Source of the DNA: Mycobacteriales bacterium
GTDB taxonomy: Bacteria > Actinomycetota > Actinomycetes > Mycobacteriales > CADCTP01
Length of the DNA stretch: 64,000 nt
Assembly (NCBI GenBank): GCA_035995165.1
Contig: DASYKU010000096.1
Span: forward strand, 62,001 to 126,000
Direction: 5' to 3'
A program made the position numbers and the translations under genes. The stretch's first letter is position 1. Each line of letters starts with the position of its first letter. Of the stretch, positions 8,517 through 16,752 are shown in pieces. The notes under the pieces were generated by a model. That model did not search any database and was not told where the DNA came from. It saw nothing but the letters and a program-made list of their open reading frames with translations.

Positions 8517-9376
8517 GCCCCCGCCTTGCCCGCGCTGCCGAAGCGGCGCATGTGGTCGGCGGCCATCTCCTTGACCGCGGTGCCGACCGCCGTGAACAGC
8601 GACGGCGGGTCCCACTTGTTCTTGGCCTCGGCCTGCTGGAGGAACTCCAGGTTGGCCTTCATGTAGGTCACCTTGAGCGCCGTGGAGATGTTGATCTTTG
8701 CGCAGCCGCGGCTGATGAGGTCGGTGAACTGCTCGTCCGACATCCCGGTCCCGCCGTGCAGCGCCATCGGGATGTCGACCCGGGCCACGATGTCGGAGAC
8801 CCGCTGCGCGTCCAGGGTCGGCGCGCTGGAGTAGACGCCGTGCGCGTTGCCGATCGCCGGCGCGAACACGTCCACCCCAGTGGCCTTCACGAACTCGACC
8901 ACCGCGTCCAGGTCCTGGCGGGCCGCCTCGGTGTCCGAGCCGATGCCGTCCTCGACCCCGGTGATCGACTCGACCTCACCCTCGACCTGGGCGCCGTACT
9001 GCTTGGCCTCGGCCACGACCTCGACCGTCTGCCGCTGGTTCTCCTCGATCGGCAGCGTGGAGGCGTCGAAGAGCACCGAGTTCCAGCCGGTCCGCAGGCA
9101 GCGGCTGATGACCTCGCGGTCCGGGCAGTGGTCCAGGTGCAGCGCGACCGGGACCGGCACGTCCGCGGTCATCGTGGTCCACAGGCCGTAGAGCACGTCG
9201 TAGCCGATCGAGCGGACCGTCTTGACCGAGGTCTGCACGATCAGCGGCGCGTTCAGCTCGGTGGCGGCGGCCAGTACCGCCTCGAGCGTGAGGTCGTTGA
9301 CGATGTTGATCGCGGCCACGCCGTAGCGCTCGCGGTACGCCGTGGCGAGGATCTCGCCGGTGGGTACGACAGGCAT
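8513..9376 (-). CDS. Class II ketose-bisphosphate aldolase
   Basis: Zn-dependent class II aldolase that would cleave a ketose phosphate to dihydroxyacetone phosphate and an aldehyde. Key residues are visible: HLDH with catalytic Asp82 and Zn ligand His83, GNAHG with Zn ligand His179, and LHGGTG with Zn ligand His207. 287 residues fits the short GatY/KbaY/Fba group. The actual sugar (fructose, tagatose or another ketose bisphosphate) cannot be told from sequence. It is the first enzyme gene of the operon, 28 nt downstream of the hybrid sensor-regulator. A GGGAAGG tract lies ahead of the ATG start. Confidence 0.88.
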   Translation of the reverse strand: MPVVPTGEILATAYRERYGVAAINIVNDLTLEAVLAAATELNAPLIVQTSVKTVRSIGYDVLYGLWTTMTADVPVPVALHLDHCPDREVISRCLRTGWNSVLFDASTLPIEENQRQTVEVVAEAKQYGAQVEGEVESITGVEDGIGSDTEAARQDLDAVVEFVKATGVDVFAPAIGNAHGVYSSAPTLDAQRVSDIVARVDIPMALHGGTGMSDEQFTDLISRGCAKINISTALKVTYMKANLEFLQQAEAKNKWDPPSLFTAVGTAVKEMAADHMRRFGSAGKAGA

Positions 9377-9404
9377 CGCACACCTTCCCTCGGTGCGCCC
9401 GACG

Positions 9405-11204
9405 CTAGGCCTGCCGTACCCGCACCGCGCCCGGGAAGCTCCCCGTCTTCGAGGTAGGGGTTTCCCCCAGGCTCAGCGACGCGAGCTCGGTCCGGTTGCG
9501 GCTGCCGGTCTTACGCAGGACGGCACCGACGTGCTTCTCGACCGTCTTGACCGAGATGACGAGGCGCTCGGCGATCTGCTTGTCCCGCAGGCCGCGGCAG
9601 ACCAGCCCGTACACCTCGCGCTCGCGGTCGGTCAGCGCGACCGGGTCGGCGACGCTGTTCAGCGCGGCCGCCGGCAGCACGGCCCGGCCCTGGGCGGCGG
9701 CCAGCACGGCCCGGGCCAGCTCGGTGCCGGACGCGTCGTCGACCAGCCAGCCGCTGGCGCCGGCCCGCAGCGTCGCGGCCGCGTGCTCCTGGTCCCGTTC
9801 GGCGCAGAGCACGAGCACGATCGCGGCCGGGTCGAGCGCCCGGATCGCCTTCGCGCCGGCCAGCGCGTCGGGGTCGGGCAGGTCCAGGTGCACCAGCACC
9901 ACGTCCGGGGCCAGCAGCCGGTACGCGTCCAGCGCCGCGTCGACCGAGTCGACCTCGCCGGCCACCTGCAGCGCCGGCTCCCCCGCCGCGAGCAGCCGGA
10001 CCACGCCGGCCCGGGTGATCGGGTGCGGCGCGGCGACCAGGACCCGGACCCGGTCGGCCACCGGGGCGCCCAGCGGGGCCCGGACCCGCACCCGGGTGCC
10101 CCAGCCGGCCAGCGAGTCCACGTCCAGCGTCCCGCCGATCAGCCGGGCCCGCTCGGCCATCCCGCGCAGGCCGATCGAGCCGGCCGTCTCGCCCTGCGCG
10201 GACTGCGAGAATCCCTGGCCGTCGTCCTGGACCAGGACCGCGACCGAGCCCTCCTCGTGGATCACGCCGATGCGGACCGAGCGGGCGCCGGCGTGCCGGA
10301 CCGCGTTGGTCAGCGCCTCCTGGGCGATCCGGAACAGCTGGTGCGCCAGCCCGTCCGGCACCGGCTGCGGGACGCCCGCCTCGACCAGCCGGACGTCCAG
10401 GTTGCCGGTCCGGTTGGCCCAGCCCAGCTCCAGCTCCAGCGCCTCGGCCAGGGACCGGCCCTCCAGCGGGGACGGCGCCAGCCCCAGCACCGTACGGCGG
10501 GTCTCGGCCAGCGCGGTCACCGCCGACTCCCGGGCCAGCTCGATCTCGCGGGTGGGCTCGGGGCCGCGGGCGGCCGCGTCCAGATGCACGATCACCGAGG
10601 CCAGCCCTTGCGCGACCGTGTCGTGCACCTCCCGGACCAGCCGGTCCCGCTCGGCCGCGGCGGCCTCGGCCCGGGCGTGCGCCTCGGCCTCCGCGTACAG
10701 CCGGGCGTTGGCCAGGGCGATCGCGGCGTGCCGGGCGAAGAGCTCCAGCCGGGCGACGTCGGCGGCGCCGAAGGTCCGGGCCGGGTCGCGGCTGAACACC
10801 ACGCAGGCGCCGACCACCCCGTCCCGCCAGAGGATCGGCACCCCGACCACGCCGCGCAGGGTCTCCCGGTCCTCGGCCCGGACGTGGCCGCCCGGGACGG
10901 TTCGGTAGTCCCCGTACTGCACCGGGCCGCGGGCGCGGACGACCGCGCCGGTCATCCCCTCGGTGAGCGGGAAGACCTGGCCGGACTGGCAGGCGACGCC
11001 GAAGTCGGCCTCCTTGCGGTAGATCCCGGCGGCCTCGTCCACGCTGCAGATCGAGCCGGCGTCGCCACCGAGCAGCTCGACCGACCGGCGCAGGATGCGC
11101 TCCAGCAGCGGCCGCAGCTCGAACTTGCCGGCCAGGTCCTCGGCGACCCCGTGCAGCACGGCGGCATCAACGTCGACACCGGCCTCGACGAGCGTGTTCT
11201 CCAC
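9405..11204 (-). CDS. Soluble GAF-histidine kinase fused to pseudo-receiver and LuxR DNA-binding domain
   Basis: 599-residue single-chain sensor-regulator without membrane segments. Order: GAF domain (about 25-170), coiled helix, HisKA_3 dimerisation helix with phospho-acceptor REVHDT (His194), HATPase_c with N-box Asn300, DDGQGF and GLRGMAER, then a receiver-like domain (385-500) and a LuxR/NarL helix-turn-helix (about 522-580). The kinase half looks intact. The receiver has lost the phosphorylation chemistry: the acidic pair is Ala392-Pro393, the phospho-acceptor position is His439, the Thr is Cys467 and the conserved Lys is Asp489. Control of DNA binding must therefore be phosphorylation-independent or act elsewhere. 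It ends 28 nt before the aldolase gene and probably heads that operon. Confidence 0.9.
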   Translation of the reverse strand: MENTLVEAGVDVDAAVLHGVAEDLAGKFELRPLLERILRRSVELLGGDAGSICSVDEAAGIYRKEADFGVACQSGQVFPLTEGMTGAVVRARGPVQYGDYRTVPGGHVRAEDRETLRGVVGVPILWRDGVVGACVVFSRDPARTFGAADVARLELFARHAAIALANARLYAEAEAHARAEAAAAERDRLVREVHDTVAQGLASVIVHLDAAARGPEPTREIELARESAVTALAETRRTVLGLAPSPLEGRSLAEALELELGWANRTGNLDVRLVEAGVPQPVPDGLAHQLFRIAQEALTNAVRHAGARSVRIGVIHEEGSVAVLVQDDGQGFSQSAQGETAGSIGLRGMAERARLIGGTLDVDSLAGWGTRVRVRAPLGAPVADRVRVLVAAPHPITRAGVVRLLAAGEPALQVAGEVDSVDAALDAYRLLAPDVVLVHLDLPDPDALAGAKAIRALDPAAIVLVLCAERDQEHAAATLRAGASGWLVDDASGTELARAVLAAAQGRAVLPAAALNSVADPVALTDREREVYGLVCRGLRDKQIAERLVISVKTVEKHVGAVLRKTGSRNRTELASLSLGETPTSKTGSFPGAVRVRQA

Positions 11205-11359
11205 TGGAGTGCCTCCTCATCGAGCCACCCCACCAACCTAACCGCCGAATCCGTTTCCCAGCACTGCCGTGCTCGCCGGGTGACCGGCACGTCGCTCCTG
11301 GCGGAGCCGGACGACCAGGTCCGGGACCCGTTCCGGGCCGCGTTCCGGCCGGCGGCCGG

Positions 11360-11947
11360 CTAGACCGGAGGCTCGGGGTCGTACTGGATGTAGCGGCGGA
11401 TCTCGCGGGCACGCTCGACCCCGCCCAGCCGGGCGACCAGGTGCAGCGCCATGTCGATGCCGGCCGAGACGCCGCCGGCGGTGACGATGTCGCCGGCGTC
11501 GACGTACCGGTCGTCGGGGCGGACCTCGATGCTGGGGTCGAGCTCCTTGAGCCGGTCCAGCGAGCCCCAGTGCGTCGTCGCCGGCCGGCCCCGCAGCAGG
11601 CCTGCGGCCGCGTAGAGCAGCGAGCCGGTGCAGACGCTGGTCAACAGCGGGGCGTCGACCCGCCGCTCGCGCAGCCAGTCCAGCGTCGGCCGGTCGGTCA
11701 GCAGCGGCCGGGTGCCGCGCCCGCCCGGGACCACCAGCACGTCCAGCAGCGGCACGGTCCGGTACGAGTGGGTGGCCTGCACGACCAGCCCCTTGGCGCA
11801 GTGCACCAGCCCGCCGGCGGCGGAGACCGTCGTGACGTCCCAGCCGTCGCCGGGGAACTGGTCGGTCCAGGCCGCGAGCACCTCCCACGGCCCGATCGCG
11901 TCGAGCTCCTCGAACCCGTCGAAGAACAGGATCCCGATGGTCGGCAT
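11360..11947 (-). CDS. DJ-1/PfpI family protein, isonitrile-hydratase-like
   Basis: 195-residue class I glutamine-amidotransferase-like protein of the DJ-1/PfpI superfamily. The nucleophile elbow TSVCTGSL carries Cys106, Glu14 in FFDGFEELD is the usual partner, and the GLLRGRPATTHW segment is typical of the isonitrile hydratase/ThiJ-like branch. The Cys-His arrangement suggests a hydratase, glyoxalase or chaperone function, but the substrate is unknown. The ATG at 11947 is the first good start; the open frame continues upstream only as a shadow. A CAGGCT hexamer sits 6 nt before the ATG, so the mRNA may be leaderless. Confidence 0.85.
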   Translation of the reverse strand: MPTIGILFFDGFEELDAIGPWEVLAAWTDQFPGDGWDVTTVSAAGGLVHCAKGLVVQATHSYRTVPLLDVLVVPGGRGTRPLLTDRPTLDWLRERRVDAPLLTSVCTGSLLYAAAGLLRGRPATTHWGSLDRLKELDPSIEVRPDDRYVDAGDIVTAGGVSAGIDMALHLVARLGGVERAREIRRYIQYDPEPPV

Positions 11948-12336
11948 GGGCCGAGCCTGCCCGATCAGCCCGCGGCGTACTCCTCCAGGTCGACCTCGAC
12001 GGGAGCGGCGCGAGATCCCGGTGATCTGTGGCGAGCAGCCTGGAGCTGCACCCGGGCGACTCGCTGCTGCCCTGCGCGGGCGGTACCAGCCGGGGCGGCC
12101 TGGTCGGCTACCCGCGGTTCGCCGCGGTGCCGGCCGGCTGCGCCGGCTCCTCGGCCGAGGACGTGCTGGAGCGGGGTCGGGGGCGACGCTGGCCGACCGC
12201 GGCACCACCACCGCCGACGGCACCTCGTTCCTCGCGCTGCGGGTCCGCGGCGGCCGCGGCCGGCCGCCCGAGCCCCGCGAGGCGGCACCCGGACCGACTG
12301 TCCACATCTGCGCCGCGGCGGTGTAGACAGGGCGCC
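11948..12336. other. Intergenic stretch with possible gene remnants
   Basis: About 390 bp between the DJ-1 gene and the DUF427 gene with no intact gene. Protein-like scraps appear in different frames, for example EVDLEEYAAG followed by a stop on the minus strand (about 11965-11995) and LELHPGDSLLPC in one plus frame followed by ADGTSFLALRV in another (about 12035-12240). They cannot be joined without frameshifts. They may be decayed genes or chance in GC-rich DNA. Confidence 0.3.
12324..12329 (+). promoter_or_regulatory. -10 hexamer of a leaderless DUF427 transcript
   Basis: TAGACA ends 7 nt before the ATG of the DUF427 gene, with no ribosome-binding site between; this spacing is typical of leaderless actinobacterial transcripts. 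Confidence 0.4.
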
Positions 12337-13140
12337 ATGAGCGTACGGATGCGGGATGTCATGGGCAGCAAGCTGGGCGAGCTGCGCCGCGAGCTGCTGC
12401 CGTTCCGGCTGCGCGGCCGCCTCGGCGGGGAGACCGTCGTGGACAGCACCCGGGCGATGCTGGTCTGGGAGCCGCGGCACGTGCTGCCGACCTACGCGAT
12501 CCCGGAGAAGGACATCAGCGCCACCGTCGAGCCGGACCCGGACGGCCGCCAGGACCCGCCGGACGACCCGATGATCTACCCGAACACGCCGTTCGCGGCC
12601 CACACCGCCGAGGGCGAGCCGGTCCGGATCACCGCCGGCGGGGCGAGCGCGGCCGGCCTGCGCACCGCCGACCCGGGCCTGACCGGGTACGTGCTGGTCG
12701 ACTTCGCCGGCTTCGACGCCTGGCACGAGGAGGACGACGAGCGCATCGGGCACCCGCGCGACCCGTACCACCGCATCGAGGTGCTGCCGTCCTCCCGGAC
12801 CGTGCGGATCGAGAAGGACGGCGTGGTGCTGGCCGAGACCGACCGGCCGCAGCTGCTGTTGGAGACCGGCCTGCCGGTCCGGACGTACATCCCGGCCGAG
12901 GACGTGCGGGTGCCGCTGCGGGACAGCGCGCTGACGACGATCTGCTCGTACAAGGGGACGGCGTCCTACAGGTCGCCGGAGCTGCCGGACGGGACCGTGG
13001 TCGAGGACGTCGTCTGGTACTACCCGGAGCCGCTCAACGACGCCGTCCCGGTCAAGGACCTGGTCGCCTTCTACGACGAGAAGCTCGACGTGTTCGTGGA
13101 CGGCAAGAAGCACGGGCGGCCGAACACGGAGTGGTCCTGA
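12337..13140 (+). CDS. DUF427 protein with duplicated domain
   Basis: 267-residue DUF427 protein. The C-terminal half (about 145-260) is a good DUF427 domain: it contains RIEKDGVVLAETDRPQ, a TYIPAEDV strand, TICSYKGTASY and a WYYPEPL segment. The N-terminal half has a diverged second copy (VDSTRAMLVWEPRHVLPTY, then IPEKDI), so the gene arose by duplication or fusion of the ~90-residue unit. The molecular function of DUF427 is not established. The ATG at 12337 begins directly after a leaderless-type hexamer. Confidence 0.85.
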   Translation: MSVRMRDVMGSKLGELRRELLPFRLRGRLGGETVVDSTRAMLVWEPRHVLPTYAIPEKDISATVEPDPDGRQDPPDDPMIYPNTPFAAHTAEGEPVRITAGGASAAGLRTADPGLTGYVLVDFAGFDAWHEEDDERIGHPRDPYHRIEVLPSSRTVRIEKDGVVLAETDRPQLLLETGLPVRTYIPAEDVRVPLRDSALTTICSYKGTASYRSPELPDGTVVEDVVWYYPEPLNDAVPVKDLVAFYDEKLDVFVDGKKHGRPNTEWS

Positions 13141-13234
13141 CCTCCAGGGCGGCGTGAGGCGGCGCACGGCATCGATCCGCCGGCGGGTAGGTTGTTGAAA
13201 GCGCAAACATCTGCCACCCGCGGAGGTACCTGTC

Positions 13235-14113
13235 ATGTCGATCGTCGTCACCGGAGCCACCGGGCATCTCGGCCGTCTCGTCGTCGAGCAGCTGCTGGCC
13301 CGCGGCGTCGCCCCGGACGACGTCGTCGCGGCCGGCCGCCAACTCGGTCCGCTGGCCGACCTCGAGGCGCGCGGCGTACGGACCGCGGTCTTCGACTACG
13401 ACGCGCCGGCCGAGGGCGTGCTCGCCGCGGGCGACACGGTCCTGCTGGTCTCCATGCCGGTGCCGGGCAACCGGGTCGCCCAGCACGGCAACGCGCTGGA
13501 GGCCGCGGCCAAGGCCGGCGTCGGCCGGGTCGTCTACACCAGCGCGCCGCACGCCACCGACACCACGCTCGTGCTGGCCCCGGAGCACAAGGCCACCGAG
13601 GAGCTGATCCGGGCCGGCGGGGTGACGTACACGATCCTGCGCAACAACTGGTACACCGAGGGCTACGCCCAGACGCTGGCCCAGGCCGCGCGGACCGGCG
13701 TCATCCTCGGCAGCGCCGGGTCCGGCCGGGTCGCCAGCGCGTCCCGGGTCGACTACGCCGCCGCGACCGCGGCCGTGCTCACCACCGACGGCCACGACGA
13801 CGCCACGTACGAGCTGACCGGCGACGTCGCCTGGGACTTCACCGAGTTCGCGCAGGCGGCCGCGACCGTGCTCGGCCGGGACGTCGAGTACCGCTCGGTC
13901 TCGCCCGAGGAGCACCTGGCCACGCTGATCGCCGCCGGGCTGCCCGACGGCACGGCCGGCTTCGTGGTCGCGCTGGACGGCAACATCCGCGAGGGCACCC
14001 TCGGCGACGCCACCGGCGACCTGGCCCGGCTGGCCGGCCGCCCGTCCACGCCGCTGGTCGACGGGCTGCGCACGCTGGCCCAGTCCATTGCGGACAGTGG
14101 GCAGCGGCGCTAG
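13235..14113 (+). CDS. NAD(P)-binding NmrA/QorB-like oxidoreductase
   Basis: 292-residue atypical short-chain dehydrogenase of the NmrA/QorB group; such proteins bind NAD(P)H and reduce quinones or act as redox sensors. The N-terminal Rossmann motif IVVTGATGHLG is intact, VVYTSAPHA and the EHKATEELI segment follow, and LRNNWYTE is the family strand before the substrate lobe. A GGAGG ribosome site lies about 8 nt before the ATG, and TTGAAA about 45 nt upstream could be a -35. Its last codons and stop lie in the first copy of a 48-bp tandem duplication. Confidence 0.88.
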   Translation: MSIVVTGATGHLGRLVVEQLLARGVAPDDVVAAGRQLGPLADLEARGVRTAVFDYDAPAEGVLAAGDTVLLVSMPVPGNRVAQHGNALEAAAKAGVGRVVYTSAPHATDTTLVLAPEHKATEELIRAGGVTYTILRNNWYTEGYAQTLAQAARTGVILGSAGSGRVASASRVDYAAATAAVLTTDGHDDATYELTGDVAWDFTEFAQAAATVLGRDVEYRSVSPEEHLATLIAAGLPDGTAGFVVALDGNIREGTLGDATGDLARLAGRPSTPLVDGLRTLAQSIADSGQRR

Positions 14114-14166
14114 TCCTTCACCCTGGCCCAGTCCATTGCGGACAGTGGGCAGCGGCGCTAGTCCTT
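14071..14166. repeat. 48-bp tandem duplication across two convergent stop codons
   Basis: Bases 14071-14118 and 14119-14166 are direct copies with one mismatch (position 4 of the unit). The unit contains GCTAGTCC. In copy 1 the CTAG supplies the TAG stop of the plus-strand oxidoreductase (14111-14113); in copy 2 it supplies the TAG stop of the minus-strand methyltransferase (14160-14158). Confidence 0.95.
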
Positions 14167-14865
14167 TTTGGACAGCGGTGCGGGCGTGCCCCGGGTGAGG
14201 CGGTGGATGCGCACCCGGGGCAGCACGTCCGCCGGTGTGACCACGGTCGTGTCCCGCTCCCAGCCGGCCGCGTCGACCGTACGGAGGAACTCCGGCTCCC
14301 GCGGCCGGCCCGGGTCGGCCAGCCAGACCCGGTCGGTCAGCCGCGGCAGCAACGCGGCCAGCACCGGGACGGTGGCCGGCTCGTAGAGCACGTCCGCGGC
14401 GACCACCAGGTCCCACGGGGCCTCGGCCAGCAGCGGGTCGGGCCGCTCGAAGCTGCACCGGACGGTCCGGACCGGCACGCCGTTGCGCTCGGCGTTGACC
14501 GTGGTGAACGCGATCGCCTCGGCCGACTGGTCGGCCGCCAGCACCTCGGCCCCCGCCGCGGAGGCGGCCACGCTGACCAGCCCGAGCCCGCAGCCGAGCT
14601 CCAGCACCCGGGCGCCGACCAGCGAGGTCCGGGCGACCACGTCGGCCAGCGCGCTCCCGCTGGGCCAGAGCTCGGCCCAGAACGGCAGCCGCTCGTCCGG
14701 CGGGTCGTCCTCGGCCAGCACCTCGTCCAGCAGCGCGTCGCCCGAGCGCGGCCGCAGCAGGAACGTCTCCCGGCCGCCGAGCACGAGCGTCTCCTCGACC
14801 AGGTCGGAGGCCGCGCCACCCGGCAGGCCCGGCGGGACCTCGCTCACCCGGCGCGCGCTGCTCAC
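14158..14865 (-). CDS. Class I SAM methyltransferase, Methyltransf_16-like
   Basis: Cytoplasmic S-adenosylmethionine-dependent methyltransferase of about 235 residues, resembling the nicotinamide-N-methyltransferase/lysine-methyltransferase group. The sequence shows LPFWAELWPSG, SAM motif I VLELGCGLGLVS, the motif II acidic AADQS, and DLVVAADVLYE (motif IV region). The substrate, protein or small molecule, cannot be inferred. The start is uncertain: GTG at 14865 (12 nt after the upstream stop) or GTG at 14847 are both in frame and neither has a ribosome site. It probably forms an operon with the upstream VWA gene. Its stop lies in copy 2 of the 48-bp duplication. Confidence 0.82.
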   Translation of the reverse strand: MSSARRVSEVPPGLPGGAASDLVEETLVLGGRETFLLRPRSGDALLDEVLAEDDPPDERLPFWAELWPSGSALADVVARTSLVGARVLELGCGLGLVSVAASAAGAEVLAADQSAEAIAFTTVNAERNGVPVRTVRCSFERPDPLLAEAPWDLVVAADVLYEPATVPVLAALLPRLTDRVWLADPGRPREPEFLRTVDAAGWERDTTVVTPADVLPRVRIHRLTRGTPAPLSKKD

Positions 14866-14876
14866 GGAGGGGAAGA

Positions 14877-16556
14877 CTACGCAGGGCCCGTGCCGACCAG
14901 GCCGGACGCGGCCGCGTGCAGGAACGCGGCGGCGACCTGGGCCGGCGTCTGCACCGGCGAGACGTACCCGTCGACCACGCCGACGGCCTTCTGCAGGCCG
15001 GCCACGTCCGGCAGCGCGCCGAACGCGACCACGGTCAGCTGCACCGGCCGCTTCGGGTCGGTCGCGGCCTTGAGCGCCACGGTCAGCTGGGCGGCGCCGA
15101 TGGAGACCGGGTCGGCCTCGTTGCGCCCGTCGGTGAACACCACGACCTCGTTCGCCATCCCGCTGCGGTACGCCGCCGTCGCCGACCTGTACGCGGCCAG
15201 GATCGTGTCGTACAGGCCGGTGCCGGTCTGCTCGGCGGCCAGCGTGCTCACCGCGCCGCTGAGCCCGGCCCGCTGCCCCTCGGTCAGCTCGGCCGTCGGC
15301 AGCAGCACCTTGTAGTCCCGCGGCGGGTCCAGCTGCGAGCCGAACGACCAGAGCCCGAGCGAGGACTGGTCCGGCAGCAGCTGCCCGACGGCCAGGCAGC
15401 CCGCGCGGACCAGCTGGATCAGCGGCGTGTTCGTCCCCGGGGCGCGCTGGGCCATCGAGCCGGACACGTCCACGGCCAGCAGGATGCTGCTGAGCCGGTC
15501 CTGGACGTACCAGGCGGCGAAGACGTGGTCGACGTGGTGCGCCTCCAGGACCACCTGCGGCCGGGCCGTGAGCGCGGGCAGCCGGACTCCGCCGGACCCG
15601 GCCGGGGCGGCCCCGTCCGGGCGGCGCAACCGGGCCGCCGCGTACGCCGGGGACGCGTCCGGGCTCTTCAGCTCGGCCAGCAGCCGCTCCAGCCCGGCGG
15701 CCCGCTCCGGGGTGCCGACCGCGGCGGCCGAGGGCAGCCAGGCGTAGCGCAGCAGGGCGGTGTAGTCGGTGCCGGGCAGCACGGCGTCCGCGCCGGCATC
15801 CTTGGCCGCCAGCAGCGCGTACTCCGGGACCAGGCCGACCTCGCCGGCCCGGTTCGGCAGCGCCGGGGCCGAGCCGCCGACCGTCCGGGTCTGCTTGAGG
15901 ATCGCCGACAGCGCCGCCGACGAGGCGTCCATGCCGTTCTTGATCCAGACCGACTCGCCGAGGCTGCCGGCGGCGACCATGCCGTCGCCGGAGCCCTTCG
16001 GGTCCCGGACCGCGAGCCGGACCCCGGACGAGGGCGTGGCGGCCAGCCGGGACAGGCCGAGCCAGGAGCCGCCGGCCGCCCGGACCCTGGTCGCGGTGGC
16101 GGGGTCGGTGACCATGTAGATCGGGCTGGTGGCCAGCACCGTGCCGGAGCCGCCCTGGCCCTCCTCGGCCAGCAGCCCGCCGCGGGCGACGGCAGCCCAG
16201 GACGCGTCGTCCGGGATCCAGACGTCGGCCTCCCGTTCGGCCACCCGGTCCGCGGCGGCGCGGCCGTCGACGACGACCGTGTCCAGCGCGACGCAGTCCT
16301 TGCCCGTCGCCAGGGCCGGCTGCACCGCCGCCAGTACCGGCGCGAACGAGGCGGCGGTGACGACCCGCAGGCTCCGGTCGCAGGATGAGGCGGCCAGCAG
16401 CGAGGACGCGTCCGCGGATCCGGCCGTCGCGGGGGTCGGACCCTGCCGGGAGACCATGAACCCGGCGGAGGTCACGCCGACGAGCGCGAGCACGACCGCG
16501 GCCGTCCAGAGCGCGGGGCGCCGGATCCGTGCGGCGGCCGAGCTGTGCCTGCCCAT
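14877..16556 (-). CDS. Exported solute-binding domain fused to von Willebrand A domain
   Basis: 559-residue extracytoplasmic protein. A basic start followed by one hydrophobic segment (about 14-34) is a signal anchor or signal peptide. Residues about 55-330 resemble a periplasmic solute-binding protein (SBP_bac_11 type: VVTAASFAPVLAAV, then DVWIPDDASW). Residues about 360-540 form a von Willebrand A domain with an intact metal-site motif DVSGSM and downstream TDGRNE. The fusion is known in actinobacteria, but its ligand is not. The absence of ABC permease genes argues against simple uptake; a wall-anchored sensor or adhesin is plausible. Start ATG at 16556. Confidence 0.85.
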   Translation of the reverse strand: MGRHSSAAARIRRPALWTAAVVLALVGVTSAGFMVSRQGPTPATAGSADASSLLAASSCDRSLRVVTAASFAPVLAAVQPALATGKDCVALDTVVVDGRAAADRVAEREADVWIPDDASWAAVARGGLLAEEGQGGSGTVLATSPIYMVTDPATATRVRAAGGSWLGLSRLAATPSSGVRLAVRDPKGSGDGMVAAGSLGESVWIKNGMDASSAALSAILKQTRTVGGSAPALPNRAGEVGLVPEYALLAAKDAGADAVLPGTDYTALLRYAWLPSAAAVGTPERAAGLERLLAELKSPDASPAYAAARLRRPDGAAPAGSGGVRLPALTARPQVVLEAHHVDHVFAAWYVQDRLSSILLAVDVSGSMAQRAPGTNTPLIQLVRAGCLAVGQLLPDQSSLGLWSFGSQLDPPRDYKVLLPTAELTEGQRAGLSGAVSTLAAEQTGTGLYDTILAAYRSATAAYRSGMANEVVVFTDGRNEADPVSIGAAQLTVALKAATDPKRPVQLTVVAFGALPDVAGLQKAVGVVDGYVSPVQTPAQVAAAFLHAAASGLVGTGPA

Positions 16557-16653
16557 GAGATTCCCCGTCTACCGGGTCGCCCCCCAGCGTCCCCTGGACG
16601 ACTGACTCGGGCGAGAGCATGCCACTTCCTTGCTGCTCTGCACCCGGCATCAC

Positions 16654-16697
16654 CGCCACTATCACCCGGCGCGCCGGAGCGTACGCGTACAGTGGCG
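16654..16697. promoter_or_regulatory. Cluster of palindromes between divergent genes
   Basis: Within 44 bp between the VWA gene and the SpoIIE gene there is an inverted repeat CGCCACT (16654-16660) / AGTGGCG (16691-16697) enclosing two perfect palindromes: a 12-bp CCGGCGCGCCGG (16666-16677) and a 10-bp GTACGCGTAC (16681-16690). This is a candidate operator region; no regulator is identified. Confidence 0.4.
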
Positions 16698-16739
16698 AAT
16701 CCCGGGCGCCGGCCGTGCTGCTCGGGGCGGTCGGGCCCC

Positions 16740-16745
16740 TAAGGT
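16740..16745 (+). promoter_or_regulatory. -10 hexamer of a leaderless SpoIIE transcript
   Basis: TAAGGT ends 7 nt before the ATG of the SpoIIE phosphatase gene, without a ribosome site between. Confidence 0.5.
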
Positions 16746-16752
16746 CGGGATC

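Noticed and set aside
7722-9376. Calvin-cycle fragment (cbbA-cbbY)
   Set aside because: No RuBisCO, phosphoribulokinase or CbbR; DhaKL neighbours point to a different pathway.
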